Part shown: in pieces, positions 36,038 through 44,962 of the stretch | Layout: the number at the start of each line of letters is the position of its first letter | Numbering within the stretch: position 1 is the first letter of the stretch | Assembly: GCF_021502585.1 (NCBI RefSeq) | Contig: NZ_JAKFGM010000002.1 | Location: forward strand, 301,001 to 365,000 | Reading direction: 5' to 3' | DNA: 64,000 nucleotides | DNA from: Sphingomonas cremea | GTDB taxonomy: Bacteria > Pseudomonadota > Alphaproteobacteria > Sphingomonadales > Sphingomonadaceae | Notes under the pieces: model-generated | Seen by the model: the letters and a program-made list of their open reading frames with translations, nothing else | What the model was told of the DNA's origin: nothing | Databases searched by the model: none | Program-made: the position numbers and the translations under genes

Positions 36038-37350
36038 TTGGCGGCAGCCACTAGCCGATCGATGCTCCGCTGCTGGCCGATAAGCTTGATAAGCGGTCCC
36101 ATCTCAGGACCCGAATCACGCCCGGTGAGCGCGCTACGCAATGGGTGGAACAGCCCACGGCCCTTGCGCCCGGTCGAAGCCTTCAATGCATCGGTCAACT
36201 CCCGCCACGGATCGCCGGCCCAATCGAGTTCCCCGGCAAGGCGAGCCGCTTCGGCCAGAAGCGGCTTGTCGTCTTGCACGACTTCCGGAGGATCAATCGC
36301 GCCATTGAGGACCGCCAGCCAATCGGCCGCCTCTCCCAAGTGCGCGAGGTTGCCGCGCAGCGCGAGCCACTCGGCCTCGCCCACTTCTTCAGGCAGGCGG
36401 TTCGCTACTTCGCAATAGTCGAGATGATGGAGCAGCTTGGCGTTGAGCTGCTCGACTTCATTCAGGTCGAAATGGGCGGGCGCTCGGCCGAAGGTAGCAA
36501 AGTCGAAGCCCTCCGCAAGCACGGCGAGGCCGGTCTTTGGTTCGACCGGCTGGGAGGTACCCAATCGGGCTAACAGCGACAGCAGGGCCATCGGCTCGAT
36601 CCCCGCATCACGAAGCGCATCGACTCCGGTCGAGCCGAGCCGCTTGGACAGCTTTCCTTCGGCCGCAACCAATAGTGCTTCGTGCGCGAAATGGGGGTGC
36701 CGCGCGCCGAGCGCGTCAAACATCTGCAACTGCACGGCGCTGTTCGACACATGATCCTCGCCGCGGACGATATGGGTAATGCCAAGGTCGATGTCGTCGA
36801 TCACGCTCGGCAACAGGTAGAGCCAGCTGCCGTCGGCGCGGCGAATTACAGGGTCGCTGATCAGCCTCGGATCAAACTTCTGGTGGCCGCGTACCAAATC
36901 GTCCCACTCGATCGGCGCATCGTGATCGAGCTTGAACCGCCAGTGCGGGGCAATGCCTTCAGGCACCGGAGACCCCTCGGCCTTTCGCTCATAAACGGGG
37001 GGCAGGCCACGGCCCAGCAAGACCTTGCGTCTGAGGTCGAGCTCCTCAGAGGTTTCATAGCAAGCATAGACTCGGCCGGCCGCCCTCAGTCGGTCGAACT
37101 CGCGCTCATAAAGTGCGAAGCGCTCCGACTGGCGGACCATGGCATGAGCCTTGAGGCCGAGCCAATTGAGATCGGTTACAATCGCTTCGACATATTCTTC
37201 CTTCGATCGTTCCAGGTCGGTGTCGTCGATCCGAAGAAGGAAACGGCCGTCATGCTTGAGCGCGAACAGCGAATTATGAAGCGCCGTACGGATATTGCCG
37301 ACGTGAAGCCGGCCGGTTGGCGATGGCGCGAAACGTGTAACGACGGTCAT
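36034..37350 (-). CDS. gltX: Glutamyl-tRNA synthetase
   Basis: This 438-residue class I synthetase charges tRNA-Glu, and in many alphaproteobacteria tRNA-Gln too. HIGH motif is in APSPTGRLHVGNIRTAL and KMSKS in AEGKLSKRLGSTG. Other markers are RIDDTDLERSKEEY, HIVRGEDHVSNS and the anticodon-binding region in the C-terminal third. Many alphaproteobacteria carry two copies; this is the shorter type, so it may be a second one. The start at 37350 gives MTVVTRFAPSP. The nadE gene is upstream on the same strand, 31 nt away. Confidence 0.93.
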   Translation of the reverse strand: MTVVTRFAPSPTGRLHVGNIRTALHNSLFALKHDGRFLLRIDDTDLERSKEEYVEAIVTDLNWLGLKAHAMVRQSERFALYEREFDRLRAAGRVYACYETSEELDLRRKVLLGRGLPPVYERKAEGSPVPEGIAPHWRFKLDHDAPIEWDDLVRGHQKFDPRLISDPVIRRADGSWLYLLPSVIDDIDLGITHIVRGEDHVSNSAVQLQMFDALGARHPHFAHEALLVAAEGKLSKRLGSTGVDALRDAGIEPMALLSLLARLGTSQPVEPKTGLAVLAEGFDFATFGRAPAHFDLNEVEQLNAKLLHHLDYCEVANRLPEEVGEAEWLALRGNLAHLGEAADWLAVLNGAIDPPEVVQDDKPLLAEAARLAGELDWAGDPWRELTDALKASTGRKGRGLFHPLRSALTGRDSGPEMGPLIKLIGQQRSIDRLVAAAN

Positions 37351-37381
37351 GGCCCGCCTATAGGCGATCCAGCGTTTGACG

Positions 37382-39043
37382 CTAGCTGGTGTGGAAGGCG
37401 TTGGTGATCGGGTAGCGCCGGTCGCGGCCGAAATTGCGGCTACCGAGCTTGACCCCGGGTGGGGCCTGGCGGCGCTTATATTCGGCGCGGAGCAGTTTCC
37501 GCTCGATATCGGCGACGATGTCGGGGTCTGCCCCGGTGAGTGCGACGGCCTCCGTGACGGACATCTCCCTTTCAACCAACGCTTCGAGGATCCGGTCGAG
37601 CAGGTGATAGGGCGGCAGGCTGTCTTCGTCCTTCTGGTTGGGACGGAGCTCCGCAGTTGGCGGCTTGTCGATCACCCGCTGCGGCATCACCGCCCCCGCC
37701 GGACCGAGCGCACCCTTCGGACGATTGGCATTGCGCCACCGCGACAGGGCGAAGCAGGTCGTCTTGTAGGCGTCCTTCAACACCGAATAGCCGCCAGCCA
37801 TGTCGCCGTAGAGCGTTGCATAGCCGACTGACATTTCGCTCTTGTTGCCAGTGGTCAGCAGCATGTGGCCGAAGCGATTCGAAAGCGCCATCAACGTCAC
37901 CATCCTGAGGCGCGACTGGATATTCTCCTCAGCCAGGCCCGGCGGCGTGTTCGCAAAGGCCTGGTCGAGCATCTCATCGAGCGCTTGAACCCCGGGGACA
38001 ATCGGGATGACGTCATGGCGCACGCCGAGCAGCCGGGCACATTCGGCTGCATCCTCAAGGCTCTCGCCGCCGGTGTATTTCGACGGCAGCATCACACACC
38101 ACACCTTGTCGGCGCCCAACGCGTCGACGGCCACCGCGGCCGACAGCGCGCTGTCGATGCCGCCCGACAGGCCGAGGATAACTCCGGGAAAGCCATTGGC
38201 CGCGACATAATCGCGAAGGGCGACCATCATCGCCCGGTACATATCCTCTGGGTAGGGCGAGAGACTGGCCTTAACGCCCGGTTCGCAGTGCCAGCCATTG
38301 GGGGTGCGAACCCAATCGGTGAGCTCCATCGCCTCCTCGAAATCCGGCATTTGAACCGCGATACTTCCGTCATCGTTGGTGACGAAGCTCGACCCGTCGA
38401 ACACCAATTCGTCCTGACCGCCGACCCGATTGAGGTAGATTATTGGGAGACCGGTCTCGACTACCCGGCTGCGGACCAGGCGCTGCCGCTGATCGTCCTT
38501 GTCATTCTCATAGGGGCTGCCGTTGGGGACCAGCAGCAATTCCGCACCCGCCTGGACCAGATGCGCACAAACGGCCTCACGCCAAATGTCCTCGCAAATC
38601 GGAATGCCCAGCTTCACGCCCCGGAACAGGATGGGCTCCGGCAGCGGCCCATTGGCGAAGATGCGCTTCTCGTCGAAGGTGCCGTAGTTGGGCAGCTCGT
38701 GCTTCAGCGTTCGTCCGATCATCTGGCCGTCCTCGGTCAGGATCACGGCATTGAAATTCATTCCGTCCTCAGCGTGGACGGTGCCGAACAGCAGCGCCGG
38801 ACCGCCATCGCCCGTGGAATCGATGAGTCGCTCGGCCTGTTCCATCGTCTGGCGGACAAATTCAGGCTTCAGCACCAGGTCTTCGGGCGGATATCCGATC
38901 AGTTGCAATTCGGGCACCATGACCAGGTCGGCACCCTCCGCGGCGGCCTTTTCCCGCCACTCCAGAATCGCTTCGGCATTTCCCGCCAGGTCGCCAACGC
39001 GCTGACTCAATTGGCAGAGGGCGATGCGCAGGCGATCGGTCAC
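37382..39043 (-). CDS. nadE: Glutamine-dependent NAD+ synthetase
   Basis: The enzyme amidates deamido-NAD+ to NAD+, with ammonia drawn from glutamine. The 553-residue protein has an N-terminal nitrilase-like domain (LRIALCQLSQRVGDLAGN, VPELQLIGYPPEDL with catalytic Glu, GTFDEKRIF-Lys region, and PICEDIWRE with the Cys nucleophile) and a C-terminal synthetase domain (GLSGGIDSALSAAVAVDALG, the PP-loop; LLTTGNKSEMSVGYATLYGDMAGGY). It starts with GTG at 39043 and is divergent from prs. Confidence 0.95.
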   Translation of the reverse strand: MTDRLRIALCQLSQRVGDLAGNAEAILEWREKAAAEGADLVMVPELQLIGYPPEDLVLKPEFVRQTMEQAERLIDSTGDGGPALLFGTVHAEDGMNFNAVILTEDGQMIGRTLKHELPNYGTFDEKRIFANGPLPEPILFRGVKLGIPICEDIWREAVCAHLVQAGAELLLVPNGSPYENDKDDQRQRLVRSRVVETGLPIIYLNRVGGQDELVFDGSSFVTNDDGSIAVQMPDFEEAMELTDWVRTPNGWHCEPGVKASLSPYPEDMYRAMMVALRDYVAANGFPGVILGLSGGIDSALSAAVAVDALGADKVWCVMLPSKYTGGESLEDAAECARLLGVRHDVIPIVPGVQALDEMLDQAFANTPPGLAEENIQSRLRMVTLMALSNRFGHMLLTTGNKSEMSVGYATLYGDMAGGYSVLKDAYKTTCFALSRWRNANRPKGALGPAGAVMPQRVIDKPPTAELRPNQKDEDSLPPYHLLDRILEALVEREMSVTEAVALTGADPDIVADIERKLLRAEYKRRQAPPGVKLGSRNFGRDRRYPITNAFHTS

Positions 39044-39140
39044 AGGACCGATTTAGTGATTGAGCCTGCCATGGCAACCTTGCCCTATCGCCCGCCCCTT
39101 TCTAAGGGGCGCTGGGGCCACCGACACGGGATCGTCACAA

Positions 39141-40073
39141 ATGAAATTGCTCGCCGGGAATTCGAACCTGCCGCTCGCGCGGGCGATCGCCGACTATCTC
39201 GAGCTTCCGCTGACCGAGGCCAGCGTCCGGCGCTTTGCCGACGAGGAAGTGTTCGTCGAGATCCAGGAGAATGTCCGCGGTGAGGACGTGTTCGTGGTCC
39301 AGTCGACCAGCTTCCCAACCAACGACAATCTGATGGAATTGTTGATTTGCATCGACGCGCTGAAGCGCGCCTCGGCCAAGCGGATCACTGCCGTCATCCC
39401 CTATTTCGGCTATGCCCGGCAGGACCGGAAGCCGGGTCCGCGCACCCCGATTTCGGCAAAACTGGTCGCCAACATCATCACCGTCGCCGGCGCCGACCGG
39501 GTACTGACGATGGATCTCCACGCCGGGCAGATCCAGGGCTTCTTCGACATCCCGACCGACAATCTCTGGGCCGCGCCGGTTATGGCTGCCGACATCCAGG
39601 CCCGTTACGCCAACAAGAATCTGATGGTCGTGTCGCCTGACGTCGGCGGCGTGGTCCGGGCGCGCAGCCTGGCGAAGCGGCTCGATAATGCGCCGCTGGC
39701 GATCGTCGACAAGCGCCGCGAGCGCGTTGGCGAATCCGAAGTCATGAACATCATCGGCGACGTAGAGGGCCACTGCTGCGTGCTGGTCGACGACATTGTC
39801 GATTCGGCGGGAACGCTATGCAACGCCGCGGCAGCGCTGAAGGAGCAAGGGGCAACTGAGGTCATCGCCTATTGCAGCCATGGCGTCCTGTCGGGAGCAG
39901 CCGAGGCCCGCGTTGGCGCCAGCGTGCTGACCGAACTGGTCGTCACCGACACGATTTACCGCGAGGGGCTGAGTGAGGGCGACAGGATCCGCCGATTGAC
40001 GATCGCGCCGCTGTTCGGTGAGGCGATCCACCGCATTGCCGACGAAAGTAGCGTTTCAAGCCTGTTCGACTAG
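39141..40073 (+). CDS. prs: Ribose-phosphate pyrophosphokinase
   Basis: PRPP synthetase makes phosphoribosyl pyrophosphate for nucleotide, histidine, tryptophan and NAD synthesis. The 310-residue product is standard in length. Motifs are [83 protein letters not shown] (metal/PP-binding), [17 protein letters not shown] and the PRPP loop [17 protein letters not shown]. The ATG at 39141 is used. PRPP feeds NAD synthesis, and nadE diverges next to it, though the link is only suggestive. Confidence 0.96.
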   Translation: MKLLAGNSNLPLARAIADYLELPLTEASVRRFADEEVFVEIQENVRGEDVFVVQSTSFPTNDNLMELLICIDALKRASAKRITAVIPYFGYARQDRKPGPRTPISAKLVANIITVAGADRVLTMDLHAGQIQGFFDIPTDNLWAAPVMAADIQARYANKNLMVVSPDVGGVVRARSLAKRLDNAPLAIVDKRRERVGESEVMNIIGDVEGHCCVLVDDIVDSAGTLCNAAAALKEQGATEVIAYCSHGVLSGAAEARVGASVLTELVVTDTIYREGLSEGDRIRRLTIAPLFGEAIHRIADESSVSSLFD

Positions 40074-40091
40074 GCGAAGGGGCGGCAGGCT

Positions 40092-40676
40092 ATGTGCAAT
40101 CTCTATCGTTTGCACAAAGGGGCCGACGCCATACGCCGGCTGTTTGCCGACATGGGGCTGCAGCTGAGCTTCCCTGAAGGCATTCCCAATCTTGAGCCGC
40201 GTGACATCCGAATCACCGATCGCGCACCGATCGTGAAAATGAGTGAAGACGGGCTGATGATGGTCGAGCGGCGCTGGAGCTGGCCTGGCCAGCAGGGCAA
40301 GCCGGTGTTCAATCTCCGCTCGGAAGGGCGCAGCTTTTCCAATCGCTGCCTGGCAATCGCCGATGGCTTTTACGAGTTTACCGCGCCCGAGGATCCGAAG
40401 GCAAAGCGCAAGGACCGATGGCTATTCTCATCGGTGGAGGGCGGTCTGCTGGGGATCGCAGCGGTGACACGCAATTCGCCCGACGTTGGAGAAGCATTCA
40501 GCCTGCTTACCGCCGAGCCGAGCCCGGAAGTGGCGCCGATCCACAACCGGCAGATCATCCTGCCCAGCCCGGCTCACTGGCTGGAGTGGCTCGATCCTTC
40601 GACAACCCTGCCGTCTTCGAGCAGCTGGTCGACGGTCTCGGCGAAGCGAATGACCGAAATGGGCTTGGACACATAA
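40092..40676 (+). CDS. SRAP-domain (YedK-like) protein
   Basis: A 194-residue member of the SOS response-associated peptidase family, related to YedK and HMCES. These proteins form covalent thiazolidine crosslinks with abasic sites in single-stranded DNA and so shield them. The N-terminal Cys2 after Met (MCNLYRLHKG) is the crosslinking residue. Other conserved parts are PVFNLRSEGRSFSNRCLAIADGFYEF (Asn and Glu) and APIHNRQIILPSPAHWLEWL with the His. The last 103 nt overlap the opposite-strand divK-like gene. Confidence 0.9.
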   Translation: MCNLYRLHKGADAIRRLFADMGLQLSFPEGIPNLEPRDIRITDRAPIVKMSEDGLMMVERRWSWPGQQGKPVFNLRSEGRSFSNRCLAIADGFYEFTAPEDPKAKRKDRWLFSSVEGGLLGIAAVTRNSPDVGEAFSLLTAEPSPEVAPIHNRQIILPSPAHWLEWLDPSTTLPSSSSWSTVSAKRMTEMGLDT

Positions 40677-40975
40677 GCCTGCGCGCCTGCCGCCCGGATC
40701 CGCTCATCGTCGCCAACCGCGGCATAGGCTGTTACGGCCATGATCGGCACGTCTTTCAGTTCCCGGTCAGCGCGAAGCATCTCCATCAGCTCGATCCCGC
40801 TGACATAGGGCAACTGGATATCGGTGATGACCAAATCGGGCTTGAACGCGCGCGCGGCTTCCAGCGCGTCGCGGCTGTCGGTGACCGGCTCCGTCTCATG
40901 GCCATGCGCGGAGAGCAGGTCGCAGAACAACTTGATGTTGAGGGCGTTGTCCTCGACAACAAGGATCTTAGCCAC
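40574..40975 (-). CDS. divK: DivK-like single-domain response regulator
   Basis: A 133-residue receiver-only protein. It shows KILVVEDNALNIKLFCDLLSAHG, the phosphoacceptor Asp52 in DLVITDIQLPYVSG, VTAYAAVGDD (the switch Thr) and the Lys in AYVSKPISVIRF. In Caulobacter, DivK links the kinases DivJ and PleC to the cell-cycle regulator CtrA, and the sequence fits this group well. It starts with GTG at 40975 behind a GGGGGG ribosome site. About 18 residues past the usual end overlap the SRAP gene. Confidence 0.87.
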   Translation of the reverse strand: MAKILVVEDNALNIKLFCDLLSAHGHETEPVTDSRDALEAARAFKPDLVITDIQLPYVSGIELMEMLRADRELKDVPIMAVTAYAAVGDDERIRAAGAQAYVSKPISVIRFAETVDQLLEDGRVVEGSSHSSQ

Positions 40976-41013
40976 TCGATTACCCCCCGATTTCCAGTTT
41001 CCGAAGATAGGCG

Positions 41014-41292
41014 ATGTTGAGCCCCCACACAAATGAAGCGCCGAATGACGCCGAGGCGCTCGCCCTCGCCGCACTAGCCGCGACGCTGACCGACGAACGA
41101 CGCGCGCTGCGGTTCCTCGACCTCACCGGGCTGGATGCTGACGAACTTCGCGCCCGCGCAGGAGAACGGAGTTTGCTTGCTGCGACGCTGGCCTTCCTCG
41201 AAGCGCATGAACCGGATCTCGTCGAAGTTGCTCAAATTATTGGAACAACACCGGAATTAATGGTCATGGCACGGATGAGGCTGGAGCAATGA
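41014..41292 (+). CDS. DUF3572 protein
   Basis: A 92-residue alphaproteobacterial family of unknown function. It shows LALAALAATLTDERRALRFLDLTGLDADELRARAGERSLLAATLAFLEAHEPDLVEVAQ, a helical pattern typical of DUF3572. It is divergent from divK by 38 nt and its stop overlaps the next gene as ATGA. This arrangement beside divK is common in the class, but no mechanism is known. Confidence 0.85.
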   Translation: MLSPHTNEAPNDAEALALAALAATLTDERRALRFLDLTGLDADELRARAGERSLLAATLAFLEAHEPDLVEVAQIIGTTPELMVMARMRLEQ

Positions 41293-41903
41293 AGCGGCCG
41301 CTTCTGATCACTGATTGTGACGAAGTATTGCTTCACATGGTGTCCCATTTTGACGCCTGGCTTGGCGAGGTGCACGGGATCCGCTTTGCGTTCGAGACAG
41401 GCAGTTTCGGCGGGGCGATGACCGACAATTCTACGGGTGAGGCCGTCGCCGAAGACCGTGTCTGGCCATTGCTCGAGCAGTTCTTCAGGGGCGAAATGCA
41501 TCGCCAGACGCTCGTTCCGGGAGCGGTCGATGCGCTGGGGCGGATCGGCGAAGTTGCTGACATCGTAATCCTCACCAATTTGGGCGACGAGGCTCATCCC
41601 TGGCGGGTCGACCAGCTTGCCCGCCACGGCATCCGACATGAGGTGGTGTGCAATCGCGGCGGGAAGGGCGTGCCGGCGCGCGCAATTATCGAGCGATATG
41701 GAGCGGGTGCGACCGCCTTCGTTGACGATTTGCCAGTGCATCATGCCTCGGTCGCGAAGCATGCGCCCGAGGTGCATCGGCTGCACATGGTAGCAGAGCC
41801 GAGGCTGGCTCCTGCCGTGCCCACCGCCGAGCATGCCCATGCGCGGATTGACGACTGGCAGACCGCGTCGGAATGGATCATCGAACGACTAGGTGCGAAA
41901 TGA
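41289..41903 (+). CDS. HAD-like hydrolase
   Basis: A 204-residue protein with haloacid dehalogenase motifs: LLITDCDEVLLHM (motif I, Asp nucleophile, though the second Asp is followed by Glu), ADIVILTNLGDE (motif II), NRGGKGVPARA (motif III Lys) and TAFVDDLPVHHA (motif IV). Such enzymes usually remove phosphate from small metabolites. The substrate is unknown. It overlaps its neighbours on both sides as ATGA, so it forms a tight unit with DUF3572 and an SDR. Confidence 0.8.
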   Translation: MKRPLLITDCDEVLLHMVSHFDAWLGEVHGIRFAFETGSFGGAMTDNSTGEAVAEDRVWPLLEQFFRGEMHRQTLVPGAVDALGRIGEVADIVILTNLGDEAHPWRVDQLARHGIRHEVVCNRGGKGVPARAIIERYGAGATAFVDDLPVHHASVAKHAPEVHRLHMVAEPRLAPAVPTAEHAHARIDDWQTASEWIIERLGAK

Positions 41904-42652
41904 ACAAAACGGTCTTCATCACCGGAGTTACTGCAGGAATCGGGGCGGCCACAGCGCGCAAATTCGTTTCCGAAGGCTGGCAGGTCGTCGGCACTGGTCG
42001 CCGCCGCGACCGGCTCGACGAACTAGCCACCGAATTGGGCGATTTTTTCTACCCGATGATGCTCGACATGCGCTGCCCCGACGATTTCGGGCCGGCACGC
42101 GATGCTTTGCCGGAGCGTTATCGCGGCATCGATCTGTTGCTCAACAATGCCGGGCTCGCGCCGCCAATGAGCAATTTGCAGGATGCCGGCCAGGAACCGC
42201 TTGATGTCGTGATCGATACGAATGTCACCGGATTGGTGGCTCTTACTCGTACGCTGCTGCCACGGCTGATTGAGCGTAAGGGCGCGATCATCAACCTTTC
42301 ATCGGTAGCCGCCACCTATCCCTATCGGGGCGGCGCGGTTTACGCGGGCTCCAAGGCCTTCGTCCGCCAGTTCGGGCTGGGCCTGCGCTGCGATCTCGCC
42401 GGCACCGGAGTGCGCGTCACATCGATCGAGCCCGGCATGGTCGAAACCGAGTTCACCTTGGTTCGCACCGGTGGCGATCAATCGGCGAGCGACGCGCTTT
42501 ACGCAAACATGGACCCGATGACCGCGCAGGACATTGCCGAGACCATCTGGTGGGTCGCGACCTTGCCGCCTCACCTCAACATCAACGCGATCGAGCTGAT
42601 GCCGACCACGCAAAGCTGGGCGGGCTTCGCAGTCCACCGGCACGAGGGTTGA
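41900..42652 (+). CDS. Short-chain dehydrogenase/reductase
   Basis: A 250-residue classical SDR. The cofactor motif is TGVTAGIGAATA, the residue region DLLLNNAGLA and the catalytic set NLSSVA, Y-A-G-S-K in YAGSKAF. The pattern VGTGRRRDRL suggests NADP(H) preference. It resembles YdfG-type enzymes, which act on serine or 3-hydroxy acids (EPGMVETEF, PLPPHLNINAIELMPTTQ-like tail). The ATG at 41900 overlaps the HAD stop. Confidence 0.87.
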   Translation: MNKTVFITGVTAGIGAATARKFVSEGWQVVGTGRRRDRLDELATELGDFFYPMMLDMRCPDDFGPARDALPERYRGIDLLLNNAGLAPPMSNLQDAGQEPLDVVIDTNVTGLVALTRTLLPRLIERKGAIINLSSVAATYPYRGGAVYAGSKAFVRQFGLGLRCDLAGTGVRVTSIEPGMVETEFTLVRTGGDQSASDALYANMDPMTAQDIAETIWWVATLPPHLNINAIELMPTTQSWAGFAVHRHEG

Positions 42653-42683
42653 CGAGCGCCAGCGACGGGGCCAAGCGCGCGCC

Positions 42684-43145
42684 ATGAGCATCGAACAACG
42701 CCTTGCCGAACTCGGCATCACGCTTCCCGAGCCAGCCGCTCCGGTCGCCGCCTATGTCCCTGCAGTCGAAGCCAACGGCCTGCTGCACATCTCCGGCCAG
42801 ATCAGCTTCGCCGAGGACGGCAGCCTCATCAAAGGCCGGCTGGGCGAGAATATGGAGCTGGAGGCCGGACAGGCTGCCGCGCGCCGCTGCGGCATCATGC
42901 TGCTTGCCCAAATCAAGGCCGCGCTTGGCTCGCTCGACCGGGTCGAGCGCATCGTCAAACTGGGCGTGTTCGTTAACAGTCACGGCGACTTTATCGACCA
43001 GCCCAAGGTCGCCAACGGTGCATCCGAGTTGATGCAAGAGGTGTTCGGCGAGGTTGGGCGTCATGCGCGGTCCGCGGTAGGCGTGCCGGTTCTGCCGCTC
43101 GGCGTCGCGGTCGAGGTGGATGCGGTCGTCCAAATTCGGCCCTGA
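42684..43145 (+). CDS. RidA-family protein
   Basis: A 153-residue YjgF/RidA-fold protein. Family features are RLAELGITLPEPAAPVAAYVPA, LHISGQISFAEDG, AQIKAALGSLDRVERIVKLGVFVNS and HARSAVGVPVLPLGVAVEVDAV (containing the conserved Arg, followed by a Val-Gly pattern). The form with the extended N-terminus (RLxELGIxLP) is distinct from enamine deaminase RidA and belongs to a less studied subgroup. Its 3' end overlaps the GDPD gene by 26 nt. Confidence 0.88.
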   Translation: MSIEQRLAELGITLPEPAAPVAAYVPAVEANGLLHISGQISFAEDGSLIKGRLGENMELEAGQAAARRCGIMLLAQIKAALGSLDRVERIVKLGVFVNSHGDFIDQPKVANGASELMQEVFGEVGRHARSAVGVPVLPLGVAVEVDAVVQIRP

Positions 43146-43842
43146 CCCACTGGACCCAGGTCCGATGGGGTTCGCGCATCGCGGGCTCCACGGGGCGGGA
43201 GTTCCCGAGAATAGCCTCGCGGCCTTCCGCGCCGCGATCGAGGCGGGCGCCGGGATCGAGTGCGACGTGCGGCTGTCGAGCGACGGCAAGGTCGTGGTTT
43301 TTCACGATCATGATCTCCGCCGGCTTTGCGCTTCGGCCCTCGCGGTGGAGTCGACCACCGCTGCGGTTCTGGCCGGCCAGAAACTTTACGACAGCGGCGA
43401 GCATATACCGCTGCTCAGTGAACTGCTCGAGCTGACTGCGGGCCGGGTCCCAATCTTGATCGAAATTAAATGCCGTGGCGGCAATTCGGCCCGGATTTCA
43501 TCCGCCGTTTCCGACGAACTGGCCAATTACGCCGGACAGGTCGGCGTGATGAGTTTCGAACCGGGGGTAGGCAAATGGTTCGCCCGTCACGCGCCTCATG
43601 CCAGGCGCGGCCTGATCATTTCCTCAAGAGCGTCGGCGCTCGATCGGTGGCGGTCGACCCTCAAGGCGTCGCCACATTTTCTCGCTATCGATTGCGCCGT
43701 GCTTGGCCGAACATGGGTTGCAAAAGCTCGCCGCCAGCGATGGATTTACAGCTGGACGATCCGCACGCCTTCCGACCGCGAGACAGGTGAAGTTCACGCC
43801 GACGCACTTATCTGGGAAAGCGATGGCAGACCGCGAATCTGA
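43120..43842 (+). CDS. Glycerophosphodiester phosphodiesterase
   Basis: A 240-residue TIM-barrel phosphodiesterase that would split glycerophosphodiesters to glycerol phosphate and alcohols. Motifs are FAHRGLHGAGVPENSLAAF (HRG-N), AGAGIECDVRLSSDGKVVVFHDHDL (E-D, catalytic His) and ILIEIK. The start is uncertain: ATG 43120 overlaps ridA by 26 nt, while ATG 43165 (MGFAHRG) has a weak site upstream. It overlaps the following gene by 20 nt. Both overlaps suggest translation coupling. Confidence 0.85.
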   Translation: MRSSKFGPDPLDPGPMGFAHRGLHGAGVPENSLAAFRAAIEAGAGIECDVRLSSDGKVVVFHDHDLRRLCASALAVESTTAAVLAGQKLYDSGEHIPLLSELLELTAGRVPILIEIKCRGGNSARISSAVSDELANYAGQVGVMSFEPGVGKWFARHAPHARRGLIISSRASALDRWRSTLKASPHFLAIDCAVLGRTWVAKARRQRWIYSWTIRTPSDRETGEVHADALIWESDGRPRI

Positions 43843-44962
43843 AATCGTCGCGACGATTGCGAACGGCGTCTCGGCGATCCCGGCATTACAATGGGATGCG
43901 TTGGCGGGCCGGGACGACCCATTCGTCGGCCATGCTTTCCTATCTTTACTTGAAGAATCCGGAAGCGTTGGAACCGGCACCGGCTGGAGCCCATTGCCGA
44001 TCCTCGTTGAACGCGACGGGCGCACCGTTGCGGCCGCGGCGGCATATCTGAAGACCCACAGCCAGGGCGAATATGTGTTCGACCATGGCTGGGCCGATGC
44101 CTGGGAGCGCGCAGGGCGTAGCTATTATCCCAAGCTGCAGGTTGCGGTACCGTTCACGCCATGTGTTGGTCCGCGCCTGCTTGGGGACGACCGTTTCGCG
44201 TTACTCGGCGCCCTGGAAACGATCACGGTGCAGAACGGACTGTCATCCGCTCACATCACATTCCTCACTGACGATGATTTAAGGGCCGCAGAGGCGCGCG
44301 GTTGGCTGCGGCGCGACGGGCTGCAATATCATTGGTTCAACCGTGGCTATTCCAGCTTCGGCGATTTCCTGGGCCGACTTTCCAGCCGCAAGCGCAAGGC
44401 AATCCGCAAGGAACGGAAAGCGGCGATCGAAGGTCTGGAAATCGTCGAACTGCGAGGCTCCGATATTGGCGCCGATCATTGGGCGTCCATGTGGCGCTTC
44501 TATCAGCATACCGGCGCGCGCAAGTGGGGACGACCTTATCTAACAAGGGAATTCTTTGAGCGGATCGGCGAATCAATGAGTGAAGCGGCGTTGATGTTTC
44601 TGGCCCTTGACGATGGAAGGCCAGTAGCCGGAGCGCTCAATTTTATCGGCGCCGATACACTCTATGGACGCTACTGGGGCGCCACAGAAGAACGTCCCTT
44701 CCTCCATTTCGAGCTAAGCTATTATCGGGCGATAGAATGGGTGATCAGGCATGGCCTGGCCGCCATTCAGGCCGGCGCGCAAGGAGAGCATAAGCTGACG
44801 CGCGGCTATGAGCCGGTAGTGACGCCATCGGCCCATTTCCTTCCGGACCCCAATTTCCGGCGAGCAGTCGCCGACTTCCTTGCGCGGGAACGTGAAGCGG
44901 TTCGGATGGAGCTCGAGTGGGCGCGAGAGGCTTTGCCTTATCGTTCCGACTCCTCGTCGTAA
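43823..44962 (+). CDS. GNAT-fold protein of the DUF482/FemAB-like family
   Basis: A 379-residue protein of the COG3146/DUF482 group, often labelled a GNAT acetyltransferase or FemAB-like protein. Features are FVGHAFLSLLEESGSVGTGTGW, YVFDHGWADAWERAGRSYYPKLQVAVPFTPCVGPRLL, SSFGDFLGRLSSRKRKAIRKERK and RKWGRPYLTREFF, GALNFIG, GRYWGATEERPFLHFELSYYRAIEWVI. The catalytic role is unclear in this family. It starts inside the GDPD gene by 20 nt and its last 25 nt overlap the opposite-strand peptidase gene. Confidence 0.82.
   Translation: MADRESEIVATIANGVSAIPALQWDALAGRDDPFVGHAFLSLLEESGSVGTGTGWSPLPILVERDGRTVAAAAAYLKTHSQGEYVFDHGWADAWERAGRSYYPKLQVAVPFTPCVGPRLLGDDRFALLGALETITVQNGLSSAHITFLTDDDLRAAEARGWLRRDGLQYHWFNRGYSSFGDFLGRLSSRKRKAIRKERKAAIEGLEIVELRGSDIGADHWASMWRFYQHTGARKWGRPYLTREFFERIGESMSEAALMFLALDDGRPVAGALNFIGADTLYGRYWGATEERPFLHFELSYYRAIEWVIRHGLAAIQAGAQGEHKLTRGYEPVVTPSAHFLPDPNFRRAVADFLAREREAVRMELEWAREALPYRSDSSS

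Noticed and set aside
37865..39283. A 472-residue plus-strand frame opposite nadE
   Set aside because: nadE shows the full nitrilase and synthetase motifs; the long frame is high-G+C shadow.
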